Origin: RAM1 sp041905405 | Lineage (GTDB): Bacteria; Pseudomonadota; Gammaproteobacteria; Burkholderiales; Burkholderiaceae_C | Assembly (NCBI GenBank): GCA_041905405.1 | Contig: JAYRLC010000007.1 | Location: forward strand, 85,696 to 149,695 | Direction: 5' to 3' | DNA: 64,000 nt | Shown here: in pieces, positions 24,179 to 32,870 of the stretch | How positions within the stretch are numbered: the stretch's first letter is position 1 | Layout: each line of letters opens with the position of its first letter | Translations under genes and position numbers: made by a program | The notes under the pieces: model-generated | What the model saw: the letters and a program-made list of their open reading frames with translations, nothing else | Database searches by the model: none | Told to the model about the DNA's origin: nothing

Positions 24179-26200
24179 TTATTTGTACAGCAGCTGCGGC
24201 AACCACAGCCCGATCTGCGGCCAGATGTACAGCATCACGATGGCCACGATCTGGATGCCCATGAACGGCAGCATGCCCAGGAAAATCTGGTTCAGTGACA
24301 CGTGCGGCGGGCTCACACCCTTCAGGTAGAACGCAGCCATGGCCACCGGCGGGCTCAGGAAGGCAGTCTGCAGGTTCAGCGCCACCAGCAGGCCGAAGAA
24401 CAGCGGGTCCACGCCGAAGTTGTCCAGCAGCGGAATGAAGATGGGCATGAAGATCACGATGATCTCGGTCCATTCCAGCGGCCAGCCCAGCACGAAGATG
24501 ATGACCTGCGACAGGATCAGGAACTGCGTCTTGGTCAGGTCCATGGACAGCACCCAGCGCTCCACCAACTCCTGCCCGCCCAGCAGCGCGAACGCGGCCG
24601 AGAAGATCGCCGAGCCCACGAACAGCCAGCACACCATGGCCGATGTCTTGGCCGTGAGGAACACGCTTTCCTTCACCACCTGCAGCGTCAGCTGCCGGTA
24701 GGCGATGGCCAGCAGGAAGCCGCCGAACGCGCCAACAGCCGCGGCTTCGGTCGGCGTGGCCAGGCCCATGACGATGGAGCCCAGCACCGCCAGGATCAGC
24801 ACCAGCAGCGGGAAGAAGCTGGTCAGCAGCATCTTGAACACTTCCAGCCGGGTGAAGCTCAGCAGGCCGTAGAACACGGCCAGGCAACCGGCGCCCACGG
24901 CCAGGCCTATCCAGAAGCCGCGCGGCGCAGGTTGGCGTTCGGCACTCGCCTCGGCGGCAGGCTGTCCGGCCGGGGCCGCAGTCGCAGATGCTGCCGCTGG
25001 TGCCGGCGTCGCGCCGGGCGGCTCCTGCACGCCGCCCGACGGCGCGGCGGGCACCGATGCCGCGTCGGTCGCGCCCTCGGCTGGTGGCTCTTTCAAACCG
25101 CCTTCGGCCGGGGGCTCCTGCAAGCCGCCTTCGCTCGGCGGCTCCTGCAGGCCGCCGGATGACGGCGGTTCCGCCAGCCCGCCCGACGGCGCAGCAGGTG
25201 CGGCGGACGGCCCATCACCCATGCGCTGCAGCCCGGCCTCGGCCTGCTCAACGACGTCGGGTGCGGTGGCGCTCTGGTAGGAGGCCAGCGCCACGAACAC
25301 GAACAGGATCAGCGGCAGCGCCACGATGAACAACTGCTTGAGGATGTAGCTGGTGGGCACGTCGGCATTGCGGCTGCCCTTGAGCGCCATCAGCAGCGTG
25401 GGCAGTGCCAGGCTTGCGTGGGACGGGGCGATCTTCTCGGACAGCGGCGGCAGCGGCACGTAACGCTCCGACGCGGGCAGTGGTGGCGCCATCGAAGGCT
25501 TGATCTTGGCCAGGAGGATCACGTACAGGATGTACAGGCCCGCCAGCATCAGTCCCGGGAAGAACGCGCCCGCGTACAGCTGCACCACCGACACACCGGC
25601 GGTGGCGCCGTACACGATCAGCAGCACGGACGGCGGAATCAGGATGCCCAGGCAGCCGCCGGCCGTGATGGCGCCGGCCGACATCTGCACGCTGTAGCCC
25701 GAGCGCAGCATCTGCGGCAGCGCCAGCAGCCCCATCAGCGTCACAACGGCGCCCACGATGCCGGTCGCGGTGGCGAACACCGCGCAAGTCACCAGCGTGG
25801 CCACGGCCAGCGCGCCGGGCAGCCGCGCCATGGCCAGGTGCAGGCTGCGGAACAGCTTTTCGATCAGGTTGGCGCGTTCGACCAGGTAGCCCATGAAGAC
25901 GAACAGCGGGATCGAGATGAGCACGTCGTTGCTCATGGTCTTGAAGGTGGCCTGCACCATCAAATCGAGCGTATGGGTGATGTTGCGGTCATAGGCCAGC
26001 CACGTGAAGATCATGCCCATGCCCATCAGCGTGAACGCGGTGGGAAAGCCCAGCATGATGGCCACGACCACCAGCGACAGCATGAGCAGGCCGACGTGGC
26101 CGCGCTCGATCACGGGCACGCTGACCAGCATGTACAGCGCGGCCATCACGATGATGGCCATCAGCGTGAAGCCGAAATACAGTTCCTTGCGCAGCTTCAT
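24179..26200 (-). CDS. dctM: TRAP transporter large permease with proline-rich repeat insertion
   Basis: DctM is the 12-helix permease of a TRAP transporter, which imports organic acids with sodium. The product is 673 residues, clearly longer than the usual 425-450. The extra length is an Ala/Pro/Gly/Glu-rich insertion (about residues 311-428) between hydrophobic helices. It holds four consecutive 9-residue repeats of the GGLQEPPSE type (340-375) and a fifth at 389-397. The rest carries normal DctM landmarks such as GGCLGILIPPS and ATPTEAAAVGAFGG. It overlaps dctQ by 4 bases. Confidence 0.92.
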   Translation of the reverse strand: MKLRKELYFGFTLMAIIVMAALYMLVSVPVIERGHVGLLMLSLVVVAIMLGFPTAFTLMGMGMIFTWLAYDRNITHTLDLMVQATFKTMSNDVLISIPLFVFMGYLVERANLIEKLFRSLHLAMARLPGALAVATLVTCAVFATATGIVGAVVTLMGLLALPQMLRSGYSVQMSAGAITAGGCLGILIPPSVLLIVYGATAGVSVVQLYAGAFFPGLMLAGLYILYVILLAKIKPSMAPPLPASERYVPLPPLSEKIAPSHASLALPTLLMALKGSRNADVPTSYILKQLFIVALPLILFVFVALASYQSATAPDVVEQAEAGLQRMGDGPSAAPAAPSGGLAEPPSSGGLQEPPSEGGLQEPPAEGGLKEPPAEGATDAASVPAAPSGGVQEPPGATPAPAAASATAAPAGQPAAEASAERQPAPRGFWIGLAVGAGCLAVFYGLLSFTRLEVFKMLLTSFFPLLVLILAVLGSIVMGLATPTEAAAVGAFGGFLLAIAYRQLTLQVVKESVFLTAKTSAMVCWLFVGSAIFSAAFALLGGQELVERWVLSMDLTKTQFLILSQVIIFVLGWPLEWTEIIVIFMPIFIPLLDNFGVDPLFFGLLVALNLQTAFLSPPVAMAAFYLKGVSPPHVSLNQIFLGMLPFMGIQIVAIVMLYIWPQIGLWLPQLLYK
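25010..25183. repeat. dctM: 27-bp-unit coding repeats inside dctM
   Basis: Five degenerate 27-base units encode GGLAEPPSS, GGLQEPPSE, GGLQEPPAE, GGLKEPPAE and, after a 13-residue gap, GGVQEPPGA. The two outer units are each preceded by AAPSG. The repeat sits in a predicted inter-helix loop and keeps the frame. Confidence 0.85.
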
Positions 26201-26817
26201 CGTGCGGCCCCTTCCTTGGTCACGAAGCGGTCCAGCGCCTGGATGTCCTCGTCACGCACGTTGACCATGGCCTTGAGCTTGTCGACGTCGACTTCCTCCA
26301 CGTCCTCGCCGCGCGACGGCCATTGCCCGTCGCGAATGCACATGATGCAGCGCGCGATCTCCACCAGGCCCTGCAGCAGCAGCAGCAGGCCGGCGAAGGG
26401 GATGAAAAACTTGAACGGGTACAGCGGGATCGGGTCCGCGTTGAACGTGTGCTCGCGGATGGCCAGCGAGTCGGTGAAGTAGTTCCAGCCCGCCCAGGTC
26501 AGCGCGAATACGCCCGGCAGGAAGAACAGGATGTACAGGATCAGGTCCAGCGTGGCCTGCGTACGCGGACGGAAGAAGCCGTAAAGCACGTCGCCGCGCA
26601 CATGGCCGTTCTTGGACAGCGTGTAGGCGCCTGCCATCATGAACAGCACGCCGTACATCATGATCTGCGCGTCCAGCATCCAGCCGTGGGGCTTGCCCAG
26701 CACGTAGCGCGAGAACACCTCCCAGGTGATCGCGACCGTCAGCAGCACGATGGCCCAGGCGAAGAGCTGTCCTATCCAGGTGGACAGCCGGTCCACCGCC
26801 AGCAGAAGTTTTTGCAT
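26197..26817 (-). CDS. dctQ: TRAP transporter small permease
   Basis: DctQ is the four-helix small membrane subunit that scaffolds the TRAP permease. The 206-residue form beginning MQKLLLAVDRLSTWIG is preferred; a TTG 39 bases upstream would lengthen it but sits close to a hairpin. Four hydrophobic segments are visible (AWAIVLLTVAITW, MYGVLFMMAGAYTL, LILYILFFLPGVFALTW, FFIPFAGLLLLLQG). A hydrophilic C-terminal tail extends past the usual end. The stop overlaps dctM (ATGA). Confidence 0.9.
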   Translation of the reverse strand: MQKLLLAVDRLSTWIGQLFAWAIVLLTVAITWEVFSRYVLGKPHGWMLDAQIMMYGVLFMMAGAYTLSKNGHVRGDVLYGFFRPRTQATLDLILYILFFLPGVFALTWAGWNYFTDSLAIREHTFNADPIPLYPFKFFIPFAGLLLLLQGLVEIARCIMCIRDGQWPSRGEDVEEVDVDKLKAMVNVRDEDIQALDRFVTKEGAAR

Positions 26818-26862
26818 GTTGTGTGTTCCCGGTGGGGTCCCAAAAGAAAAATGCAAAGAAAA

Positions 26863-26890
26863 GGGCGGCTGTCCCGCGGGGCAGCCGCCC
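26863..26890 (-). terminator. Stem-loop between dctP and dctQ
   Basis: GGGCGGCTG (26863-26871) pairs perfectly with CAGCCGCCC (26882-26890), and part of the loop can extend the stem. On the minus strand the hairpin is followed by TTTTCTTTG, so it could terminate part of the transcription after the binding-protein gene or stabilise that message. This would give more DctP than permease, which is common in such operons. The function is inferred. Confidence 0.6.
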
Positions 26891-26907
26891 TGGCCGTCAG
26901 GCGTGCA

Positions 26908-28026
26908 TCAGGCCTTCTTGGCGCCCTTGCCGAAGTAGCGGTCCGACGCCATGCGGAAGTTGATGCTGTAGTCGTTGTTCCAGGCCACGGCGCGCTCGGC
27001 GAACGCGCGCTGGGAATCCATCACTTTCTTGAACAGCGCGTTCTCGCCGGCCTTCTTGGCCGTGACCTTGTCCCACGCGTCCAGCTGTGCCTTCAGGATG
27101 GCGTCGGGCGTCTTGTAGAAGTTGACCTTGGCCTTCTTCAGCTCGATGTAGTCGGACGAATTGCGGTCCACCTGCTTCCAGCTCATGTCGGCGCTGGCGG
27201 CCTGGACGCCGTACTGGATGATGGCCTTCAGCTCGGCCGGCAGCGCGTTGTACTTGCCCTTGTTGAACAGCACCTCGAACTGCTCGCCGCTCTGGTGGAA
27301 GCTTTGCAGCATGCAGTTCTTGGCCACGTCCGGGAAGCCCAGCACGCGGTCGGACGATGCGTTGTTGAACTCGGCCGCGTCGATCAGGCCGCGGTCCAGC
27401 GCGGGCACGATCTCGCCGCCGGGCAGCGGGTTCACGGCCGATCCCAGCTCGTTGAACACGTCCACGGCCAGGCCCACGGTGCGGAACTTCAGGCCCTTCA
27501 TCTGCGCGACCTGCGACACCGGCTTCTTGAACCAGCCCAGGGGCTGCACCTGCATGGGACCGTACAGGAAGGACACCACGTCCATGTTGATGGCTTTGTA
27601 GATTTCCTCCAGCAGCGCCTTGCCGCCGCCGTATTCGTGCCAGGCCAGCACCATGTTGGAATCCATGCCGAAGGCGGGGCCCGAACCCCACAGCGCCAGC
27701 GCCGAGTTCTTGCCGTAGTGGTAGGCCACCACGCCGTGGCCGCCGTCCAGCGTGCCCTTGTTCACGGCTTCCAGCAGCTGGAACGCGGGCACGACGGCGC
27801 CCGAAGGCAGCACCTCGATCTTGAGCTTGCCGCCGGCCATGTCGTTGACCTTCTTGGCGAAGTCGTTGGCGTACTCATGGAAGATGTCCTTGGCCGGCCA
27901 GGTGCTCTGGAAACGGAAGGACGCAGTGGGGGTCTGCGCCATCACCATCGGGGCCGACATGGCGCCGGCCGCGATGGCCGCGCCCTTGAGCAGGCCGCGG
28001 CGGCGAGGGGTCTGGGGATCTGTCAT
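26908..28026 (-). CDS. dctP: TRAP transporter substrate-binding protein
   Basis: DctP is the periplasmic solute receptor of the TRAP system. The 372-residue precursor starts with a twin-arginine-type signal (RRRGLLKGAAIAAG, residues 8-21) ending near AQT. The mature part resembles the TakP group that binds 2-keto acids or related monocarboxylates, with FRFQSTWPAKDIFHEY and the ligand-loop region GGEIVPALDRGLIDAAEFNN. The exact ligand is not determined by sequence. It is the first gene of the dctP-dctQ-dctM unit, followed by a stem-loop. Confidence 0.92.
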   Translation of the reverse strand: MTDPQTPRRRGLLKGAAIAAGAMSAPMVMAQTPTASFRFQSTWPAKDIFHEYANDFAKKVNDMAGGKLKIEVLPSGAVVPAFQLLEAVNKGTLDGGHGVVAYHYGKNSALALWGSGPAFGMDSNMVLAWHEYGGGKALLEEIYKAINMDVVSFLYGPMQVQPLGWFKKPVSQVAQMKGLKFRTVGLAVDVFNELGSAVNPLPGGEIVPALDRGLIDAAEFNNASSDRVLGFPDVAKNCMLQSFHQSGEQFEVLFNKGKYNALPAELKAIIQYGVQAASADMSWKQVDRNSSDYIELKKAKVNFYKTPDAILKAQLDAWDKVTAKKAGENALFKKVMDSQRAFAERAVAWNNDYSINFRMASDRYFGKGAKKA

Positions 28027-28228
28027 GGCTTGTCTCCTTCAGGGTTGATCGTTGTTAGCAAGCTATCTTTGTCGGTCAGCTTCCGGTCAGCAAAGAGGGT
28101 TTCTACCGAGCGCCGCGGCCGCATGCGTTCACCCGGCACCACGCCTTGGTACTTCTGTTTTCCGTCCGTCCGCGGGATGCCCGGCGCGCGGCGCGCCGAC
28201 ACGGTGCGCTGGCAAAATGGGCGCCGAC

Positions 28229-28663
28229 ATGAATGCTCCAACCCCCCAAACCTCCACGCTTCCCCGTCCCGCGGACGGCTATGCCGGCGACGTGCCGCCC
28301 CAACTTGCCTGCCAGTGGTGGCAGGCCGGCGACGCTGTATTGATCGACGTGCGCACCGATGCGGAGCGCGAGTGGGTTGGCCAGGTGCCGGGCGCCGTGG
28401 CCGTGGCCTGGAAACAATGGCCCGGCATGGCGCTCAATGCGTCGTTCGACGACGCCATCCGGGCAGCCGTGCCCGCCGGCAAGAAGGCGGTGCTGCTGTG
28501 CCGCAGCGGCGTGCGCAGCATCGCGGCGGCCAAACGCGCCACCGAACTGGGCATCGAGGCGTACAACATCCTGGAGGGCTTTGAAGGCGACGCCGATGGT
28601 GAAGGCCACCGCGGCAACAAGGGGGGATGGCGCTACCACGGACTGCCGTGGAAGCAGGGTTGA
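28229..28663 (+). CDS. Rhodanese-like sulfurtransferase
   Basis: This 144-residue single-domain rhodanese has the catalytic loop CRSGVR at Cys91-Arg96, which normally carries a persulfide. Surrounding landmarks are VLIDVRTDAEREWVGQVPGAV and the C-terminal GGWRYHGLPW typical of this group. The start at 28229 is preferred; an in-frame ATG at 28217 is possible. It lies 38 bases before argJ and is divergent from dctP, which shares the 200-base intergenic region. Confidence 0.88.
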   Translation: MNAPTPQTSTLPRPADGYAGDVPPQLACQWWQAGDAVLIDVRTDAEREWVGQVPGAVAVAWKQWPGMALNASFDDAIRAAVPAGKKAVLLCRSGVRSIAAAKRATELGIEAYNILEGFEGDADGEGHRGNKGGWRYHGLPWKQG

Positions 28664-28701
28664 CCCACCCCCGAACCAGACCACTGAAAGAAAGCAAGAA
28701 C

Positions 28702-29931
28702 ATGCCCGTGAATCTCACCGCCCCGCGCAACGAAGACCTGCATCCCGTCGCCGGGGTACGCATTGGCGTCACCGAAGCCGGCGTGCGCAAGGCCAACCGC
28801 AAGGACCTGACGGTCGTGCTGATCGACGAGGGCGCGTCGGTCGGCGGCGTCTTCACCCGCAACCGTTTCTGCGCGGCGCCCGTGCAGGTCTGCCGCGAGC
28901 ATCTGGCGGCAGGGCAGGGCATCCGCGCCATGGTCATCAACACCGGCAATGCGAACGCCGGCACGGGCGAAGATGGACTGGTCCGCGCGCGTTCCACCTG
29001 CATTGCGCTGGCGCGTCACCTGAACATCGCGCCGCAACAGGTGCTGCCGTTTTCCACAGGCGTGATCATGGAGCGGCTGCCCACCGACCGCATCGAAGCC
29101 GGCCTGCCCGCCGCGATCGCGGATGCGCAGGCCGCCCACTGGCTGCGCGCGGCCGAAGGCATCATGACCACCGACACGATTGCGAAGGCGGCGAGCGCCC
29201 AGGCACAGGTCGGCGGCAAGACCGTGAGCATCACGGGCATCAGCAAGGGCGCGGGCATGATCCGCCCCAACATGGCGACCATGCTGGGCTTCATGGCCAC
29301 GGATGCCGCCGTCGCGCCGGGCCTGATGCAGCAGCTGGCCACCGAGCTGGCCGACGGCTCGTTCAACCGCGTGACGGTGGACGGCGACACGTCCACCAAC
29401 GACTCTTTCGTGGTGATCGCCACGGGCAAGTCAGGCGCGGCGCCCGTGACCTCGCTGGACAGCGCAGACGGGCGCGCACTGAAAGCCGCCATGCTGGACG
29501 TGGCGCGCCAGCTCGCCCAGGCCATCGTGCGCGATGGTGAGGGGGCGACCAAGTTCATCGAGATCCGCGTTGAAGGTGGCCGGGACGGCGACGAATGCCG
29601 CAAGGTCGCCTACGCCATTGCCCATTCGCCGCTGGTCAAGACCGCGTTCTTCGCGAGTGACCCGAATCTGGGCCGCATCCTGGCGGCCGTGGGCTACGCC
29701 GGCATCGACGACCTGGACCAGACCGGAATCGACCTGTTCCTGGACGACGTGCACGTGGCCGTGAAGGGCGGGCGCAATCCGTCCTACCGCGAAGAGGATG
29801 GCCAGCGCGTGATGAAGCAAAGCGAGATCAAGGTGCGCGTGAACCTGGGGCGGGGCGATGCGGTGGACACCGTGTGGACCTGCGACTTCAGCCACGAATA
29901 CGTGACCATCAACGCCGACTACAGGTCATGA
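28702..29931 (+). CDS. argJ: Bifunctional glutamate N-acetyltransferase / amino-acid acetyltransferase
   Basis: ArgJ recycles the acetyl group from N-acetylornithine to glutamate in arginine biosynthesis and may also use acetyl-CoA. The 409-residue precursor cleaves itself before Thr193 in the motif RPNMATMLGFMATD to give alpha and beta chains. VFTRNRFCAAPV and VDGDTSTNDS are also typical. ATG 28702 follows GAAAGCAAGAAC. The stop overlaps the next start (ATGA). Confidence 0.95.
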   Translation: MPVNLTAPRNEDLHPVAGVRIGVTEAGVRKANRKDLTVVLIDEGASVGGVFTRNRFCAAPVQVCREHLAAGQGIRAMVINTGNANAGTGEDGLVRARSTCIALARHLNIAPQQVLPFSTGVIMERLPTDRIEAGLPAAIADAQAAHWLRAAEGIMTTDTIAKAASAQAQVGGKTVSITGISKGAGMIRPNMATMLGFMATDAAVAPGLMQQLATELADGSFNRVTVDGDTSTNDSFVVIATGKSGAAPVTSLDSADGRALKAAMLDVARQLAQAIVRDGEGATKFIEIRVEGGRDGDECRKVAYAIAHSPLVKTAFFASDPNLGRILAAVGYAGIDDLDQTGIDLFLDDVHVAVKGGRNPSYREEDGQRVMKQSEIKVRVNLGRGDAVDTVWTCDFSHEYVTINADYRS

Positions 29932-30806
29932 ACGAAAAATTTGAACAGCTGATGGCGCGGGCGGATTCGCTGCTCGCCCGCATCGAATCCATCCTGCCGC
30001 AACCGCTATCGGCGCCCGATTGGGGCGCTTCCATCGCCTGGCGCTACCGCAAGCGCAGTTCCGGCCACGGCTCGCTGGAGCCCGTGCGCCACGTCGCGGT
30101 CATGCGCCTGACGGACCTCAAGGAAATCGACGTCCAGAAGGAAAAGATCCAGCGCAACACGCAGCAGTTCGTCCAGGGACACCCAGCCAACAACGTGCTG
30201 CTGACCGGTGCGCGCGGCACGGGCAAGTCGTCCCTGATCAAGGCCTGCCTGAACGAATACGCGCCGCAGGGCCTGCGCCTGATCGAAGTCGACAAGGCCG
30301 ACCTGGTGGACCTGCCGGACATCGTGGACGTGGTGTCGGGCCGTCCCGAGAAATTCGTCGTGTTCTGCGACGACCTGAGCTTCGAGGACGGCGAACCGGG
30401 CTACAAGGCGCTCAAGTCCATCCTGGACGGGTCCGTGGCCGCGTCCACCCCCAACGTGCTGATCTACGCGACCAGCAACCGGCGCCACCTGTTGCCCGAG
30501 TACATGAAAGAAAACCTCACGTACAAGCACACCGACGACGGCGAGGTGCATCCCGGCGAGGTGGTGGAGGAAAAAATCTCGCTGTCCGAGCGCTTCGGCC
30601 TGTGGGTGAGCTTCTACCCGTTCACGCAGGACGAGTACCTGGCGATCGTTGGCCAATGGCTGTCGTCCTTCAACGTACAGGCGGCAGCCATTCAGGCGGC
30701 GCGGCCCGAGGCGCTGGTCTGGGCGCTGGAGCGCGGCTCGCGCAGCGGGCGCGTGGCCTACCAGTTCGCACGCGACTATGCGGGCCGGCATGGGGCCACG
30801 GCATGA
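29928..30806 (+). CDS. DUF815-family AAA-type ATPase
   Basis: This 292-residue ATPase has Walker A TGARGTGKSS (about residue 90) and an acidic Walker B-like FVVFCDDLSFE. It matches the DUF815 family found after argJ in many betaproteobacteria. The biochemical role is unknown. The start overlaps the argJ stop by 4 bases and its own stop overlaps the mutT start by 4 bases, so the three genes are likely translated together. Confidence 0.9.
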   Translation: MNEKFEQLMARADSLLARIESILPQPLSAPDWGASIAWRYRKRSSGHGSLEPVRHVAVMRLTDLKEIDVQKEKIQRNTQQFVQGHPANNVLLTGARGTGKSSLIKACLNEYAPQGLRLIEVDKADLVDLPDIVDVVSGRPEKFVVFCDDLSFEDGEPGYKALKSILDGSVAASTPNVLIYATSNRRHLLPEYMKENLTYKHTDDGEVHPGEVVEEKISLSERFGLWVSFYPFTQDEYLAIVGQWLSSFNVQAAAIQAARPEALVWALERGSRSGRVAYQFARDYAGRHGATA

Positions 30807-31270
30807 GCGGTGTGCTGGTCGCCGATGGCGATCGCCCGCGCGAGGGCGGCGTTGACCGCAAGGAGGTGGACGTGGCCGTTGGCGTGCTCGTCAGGTCCGA
30901 CGGCAGTTTCCTGCTGACGTCGCGCCCGGCCGGCAAGGTCTATGCGGGCTACTGGGAGTTCCCCGGCGGAAAGCTGGAGGCCGGCGAGACGGTCGAGCAG
31001 GCCCTGCGCCGCGAACTGCAGGAAGAGATCGGCATCACCATCGCAACTGCGCATCCCTGGAAGGTTGAGCGGGTGGACTACCCGCATGCGCTGGTTCGCC
31101 TGAACTTCTGCAAGGTCCATGAGTGGACGGGGGACCTGCAGATGCATGAGGGCCAGGAGTTCGCCTGGCAGCAACTGCCCGTGCAGGTCGCGCCGGTGCT
31201 GCCTGGAACGGTGCCGGTATTGCAATGGTTCGCGCAGGAGCGCGGATTCGAAGGCCCGCTGGGCTGCTAG
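30803..31270 (+). CDS. mutT: Nudix hydrolase, MutT-type 8-oxo-dGTP diphosphatase
   Basis: MutT removes 8-oxo-dGTP from the nucleotide pool. The 155-residue protein carries the complete Nudix box GGKLEAGETVEQALRRELQE followed by EIG. The preceding YWEFPGG and the final HEGQEFAWQQLP are typical of MutT. An N-terminal extension of about 20 residues precedes the fold. ATG 30803 overlaps the ATPase stop. The gene converges with yacG, 12 bases away. Confidence 0.92.
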   Translation: MSGVLVADGDRPREGGVDRKEVDVAVGVLVRSDGSFLLTSRPAGKVYAGYWEFPGGKLEAGETVEQALRRELQEEIGITIATAHPWKVERVDYPHALVRLNFCKVHEWTGDLQMHEGQEFAWQQLPVQVAPVLPGTVPVLQWFAQERGFEGPLGC

Positions 31271-31282
31271 GCCCGCGCGGGT

Positions 31283-31480
31283 TTACTGGAGCTTCGGGTC
31301 GCCGAACGCTTCATCGTCCGGCGGCGCATCCGAAGGGACCCGGAAACTCTCGCTGGCCCACGCGCCCAGGTCAAGGCTCTTGCAACGTTCGGAGCAGAAC
31401 GGCCGGTAGGGGTTGGCCGGTGCGTAGAGGCTGTCACCCCCGCACCCCGGGCAGGTCACCGTGCGGGGTTTCTTGTCCAT
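31283..31480 (-). CDS. yacG: DNA gyrase inhibitor YacG
   Basis: YacG is a small zinc-ribbon protein that binds GyrB and inhibits gyrase in E. coli. The 65-residue protein has Cys10, Cys13, Cys29 and Cys33 as zinc ligands (CPGC, then FCSERC) and an acidic tail. It follows zapD by 4 bases in the coaE-zapD-yacG order shared with gammaproteobacteria. Confidence 0.95.
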   Translation of the reverse strand: MDKKPRTVTCPGCGGDSLYAPANPYRPFCSERCKSLDLGAWASESFRVPSDAPPDDEAFGDPKLQ

Positions 31481-31484
31481 GCGT

Positions 31485-32240
31485 TCAGGAGCACAGCGTC
31501 AGTTCGAAGCCCGTGTCCTCGCCACTGGCGTGCAGTTTGCCGTCGGCCTCGTGCCGCATGAGGCGTACCGAGACCATGAGCCGGTTGCCACTGATCTCGG
31601 GCACCAGGCCCAGCGCGTCGTTGATGCGCAGGCGCAGCAACTGGAAGGTGCGGCCTTGCGGCAGGTTCTGCTGCAATTGCCCGCCCGTGGCCATTACCTT
31701 CTGCGGAATACCGGAGTCGCGCAGCAGCTTCAGCAGCAGATGGATCGACTCGGCCAGCGGCGCCAGCGTGCTGGCCCATTGCGCAAGGTCGGCGCGACGT
31801 GCGTCACTGCTGCGGTGCTGCCATGCGTAGTAGCTGGGCAGGTCGAATTCGCAGGTGCCGCCCGGAATGCCGACACGGCTGCGGATGCTCATGAGCCAGT
31901 CACTTTCCGTCAGGGACTGGCCTGCCTTGCCCGGCTGGCTGTGCAGCAGCGAGAAGCAGCGGTCCAGTTGCTGGATGACTTCATCCAGCACGCTTTCGGC
32001 AATGGCGGGGTTGCCGCGATAGGAGTTCAGAAGCTGCTTTTGCTTCTCCAGATCCTTCATCGCGTCTGATTTGAGGTCGGCTCGCGCTGCGACATCCATC
32101 ACCTCGAAAATGGTGACGAGTGCGAAGTGATGGTCCAGCGCCGCGTCCCGCGGCACCAGTTCGCCGAGCCGCTGGAACAGATGCTCCAGACGCAGGTAGG
32201 TACGGATTCGTTCGTTGAACGGGTATTCGTAGAGGATCAC
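31485..32240 (-). CDS. zapD: Cell division protein ZapD
   Basis: ZapD crosslinks FtsZ filaments at the division site. The 251-residue product matches the family from ILYEYPFNERIRTYLRLEHLF onward. GTG 32240 was chosen because family members begin at this point and GGAAG precedes it. An in-frame ATG at 32267 overlaps the coaE stop (ATGA) and would add nine residues, so the start is not settled. It belongs to the pilB-pilC-pilD-coaE-zapD-yacG unit. Confidence 0.92.
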   Translation of the reverse strand: MILYEYPFNERIRTYLRLEHLFQRLGELVPRDAALDHHFALVTIFEVMDVAARADLKSDAMKDLEKQKQLLNSYRGNPAIAESVLDEVIQQLDRCFSLLHSQPGKAGQSLTESDWLMSIRSRVGIPGGTCEFDLPSYYAWQHRSSDARRADLAQWASTLAPLAESIHLLLKLLRDSGIPQKVMATGGQLQQNLPQGRTFQLLRLRINDALGLVPEISGNRLMVSVRLMRHEADGKLHASGEDTGFELTLCS

Positions 32241-32263
32241 GCCGGCACTTCCATCACGCGCAA

Positions 32264-32869
32264 TCATAGCCCGAAGCGCTGTGCCAAAAGGCGGGTTTGG
32301 CGCTCAAGTTCGTCCAACTTGATGCCGTCATTGCAGATCACGCAGTCGGCGGCCGCCAGGCGAAGCGGTCGCGGGGCCTGCGCGGCGATGATCGCCTGGA
32401 CGGCCTCGGCGGTCAGGCCGCTGCGCGCCACGACCCGGCTGATCTGGGTGGCTGGCTCGCAGTCGATCACCAGCACGCGGTCCACCTGCTGGCGCCACCG
32501 GCCCGACTCCACCAGCAGGGGAATGTCGAACACCAGCAGGCGGCAGCCGCCGTCCAGGGCCTGCTGCGCCAGGCGCGAGGTCTCCAGGCCGACCAGCGGG
32601 TGCACGATGGACTCCAGGCGCTGCTTGGCCGAAGGATCGGTAAAGGCCAGGGCGCGCATGCGGTCCCTGTCCAGGGCGCCTTGCGGCGTGAGCAGGGCAT
32701 CGCCGAAGGCATCGCGAATGGCCGGAATGGCGGCGCCGCCAGCGGCCGTGACGCTGCGGGCAATGGCATCGGCGTCCATCAGCGCCGCGCCGGCTGCCAC
32801 CAGCAGCTGCGCGACCGTGCTCTTTCCGCTGCCGATCCCGCCCGTCAGGCCCAGGCGAACTGGCCGCAT
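32264..32869 (-). CDS. coaE: Dephospho-CoA kinase
   Basis: CoaE phosphorylates dephospho-CoA in the last step of CoA synthesis. The 201-residue protein has the P-loop GGIGSGKST (residues 10-18), DADAIAR, and VFDIPLLVESG. The stop overlaps a possible zapD ATG. It starts one base before the end of pilD. Confidence 0.97.
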   Translation of the reverse strand: MRPVRLGLTGGIGSGKSTVAQLLVAAGAALMDADAIARSVTAAGGAAIPAIRDAFGDALLTPQGALDRDRMRALAFTDPSAKQRLESIVHPLVGLETSRLAQQALDGGCRLLVFDIPLLVESGRWRQQVDRVLVIDCEPATQISRVVARSGLTAEAVQAIIAAQAPRPLRLAAADCVICNDGIKLDELERQTRLLAQRFGL

Positions 32870-32870
32870 G

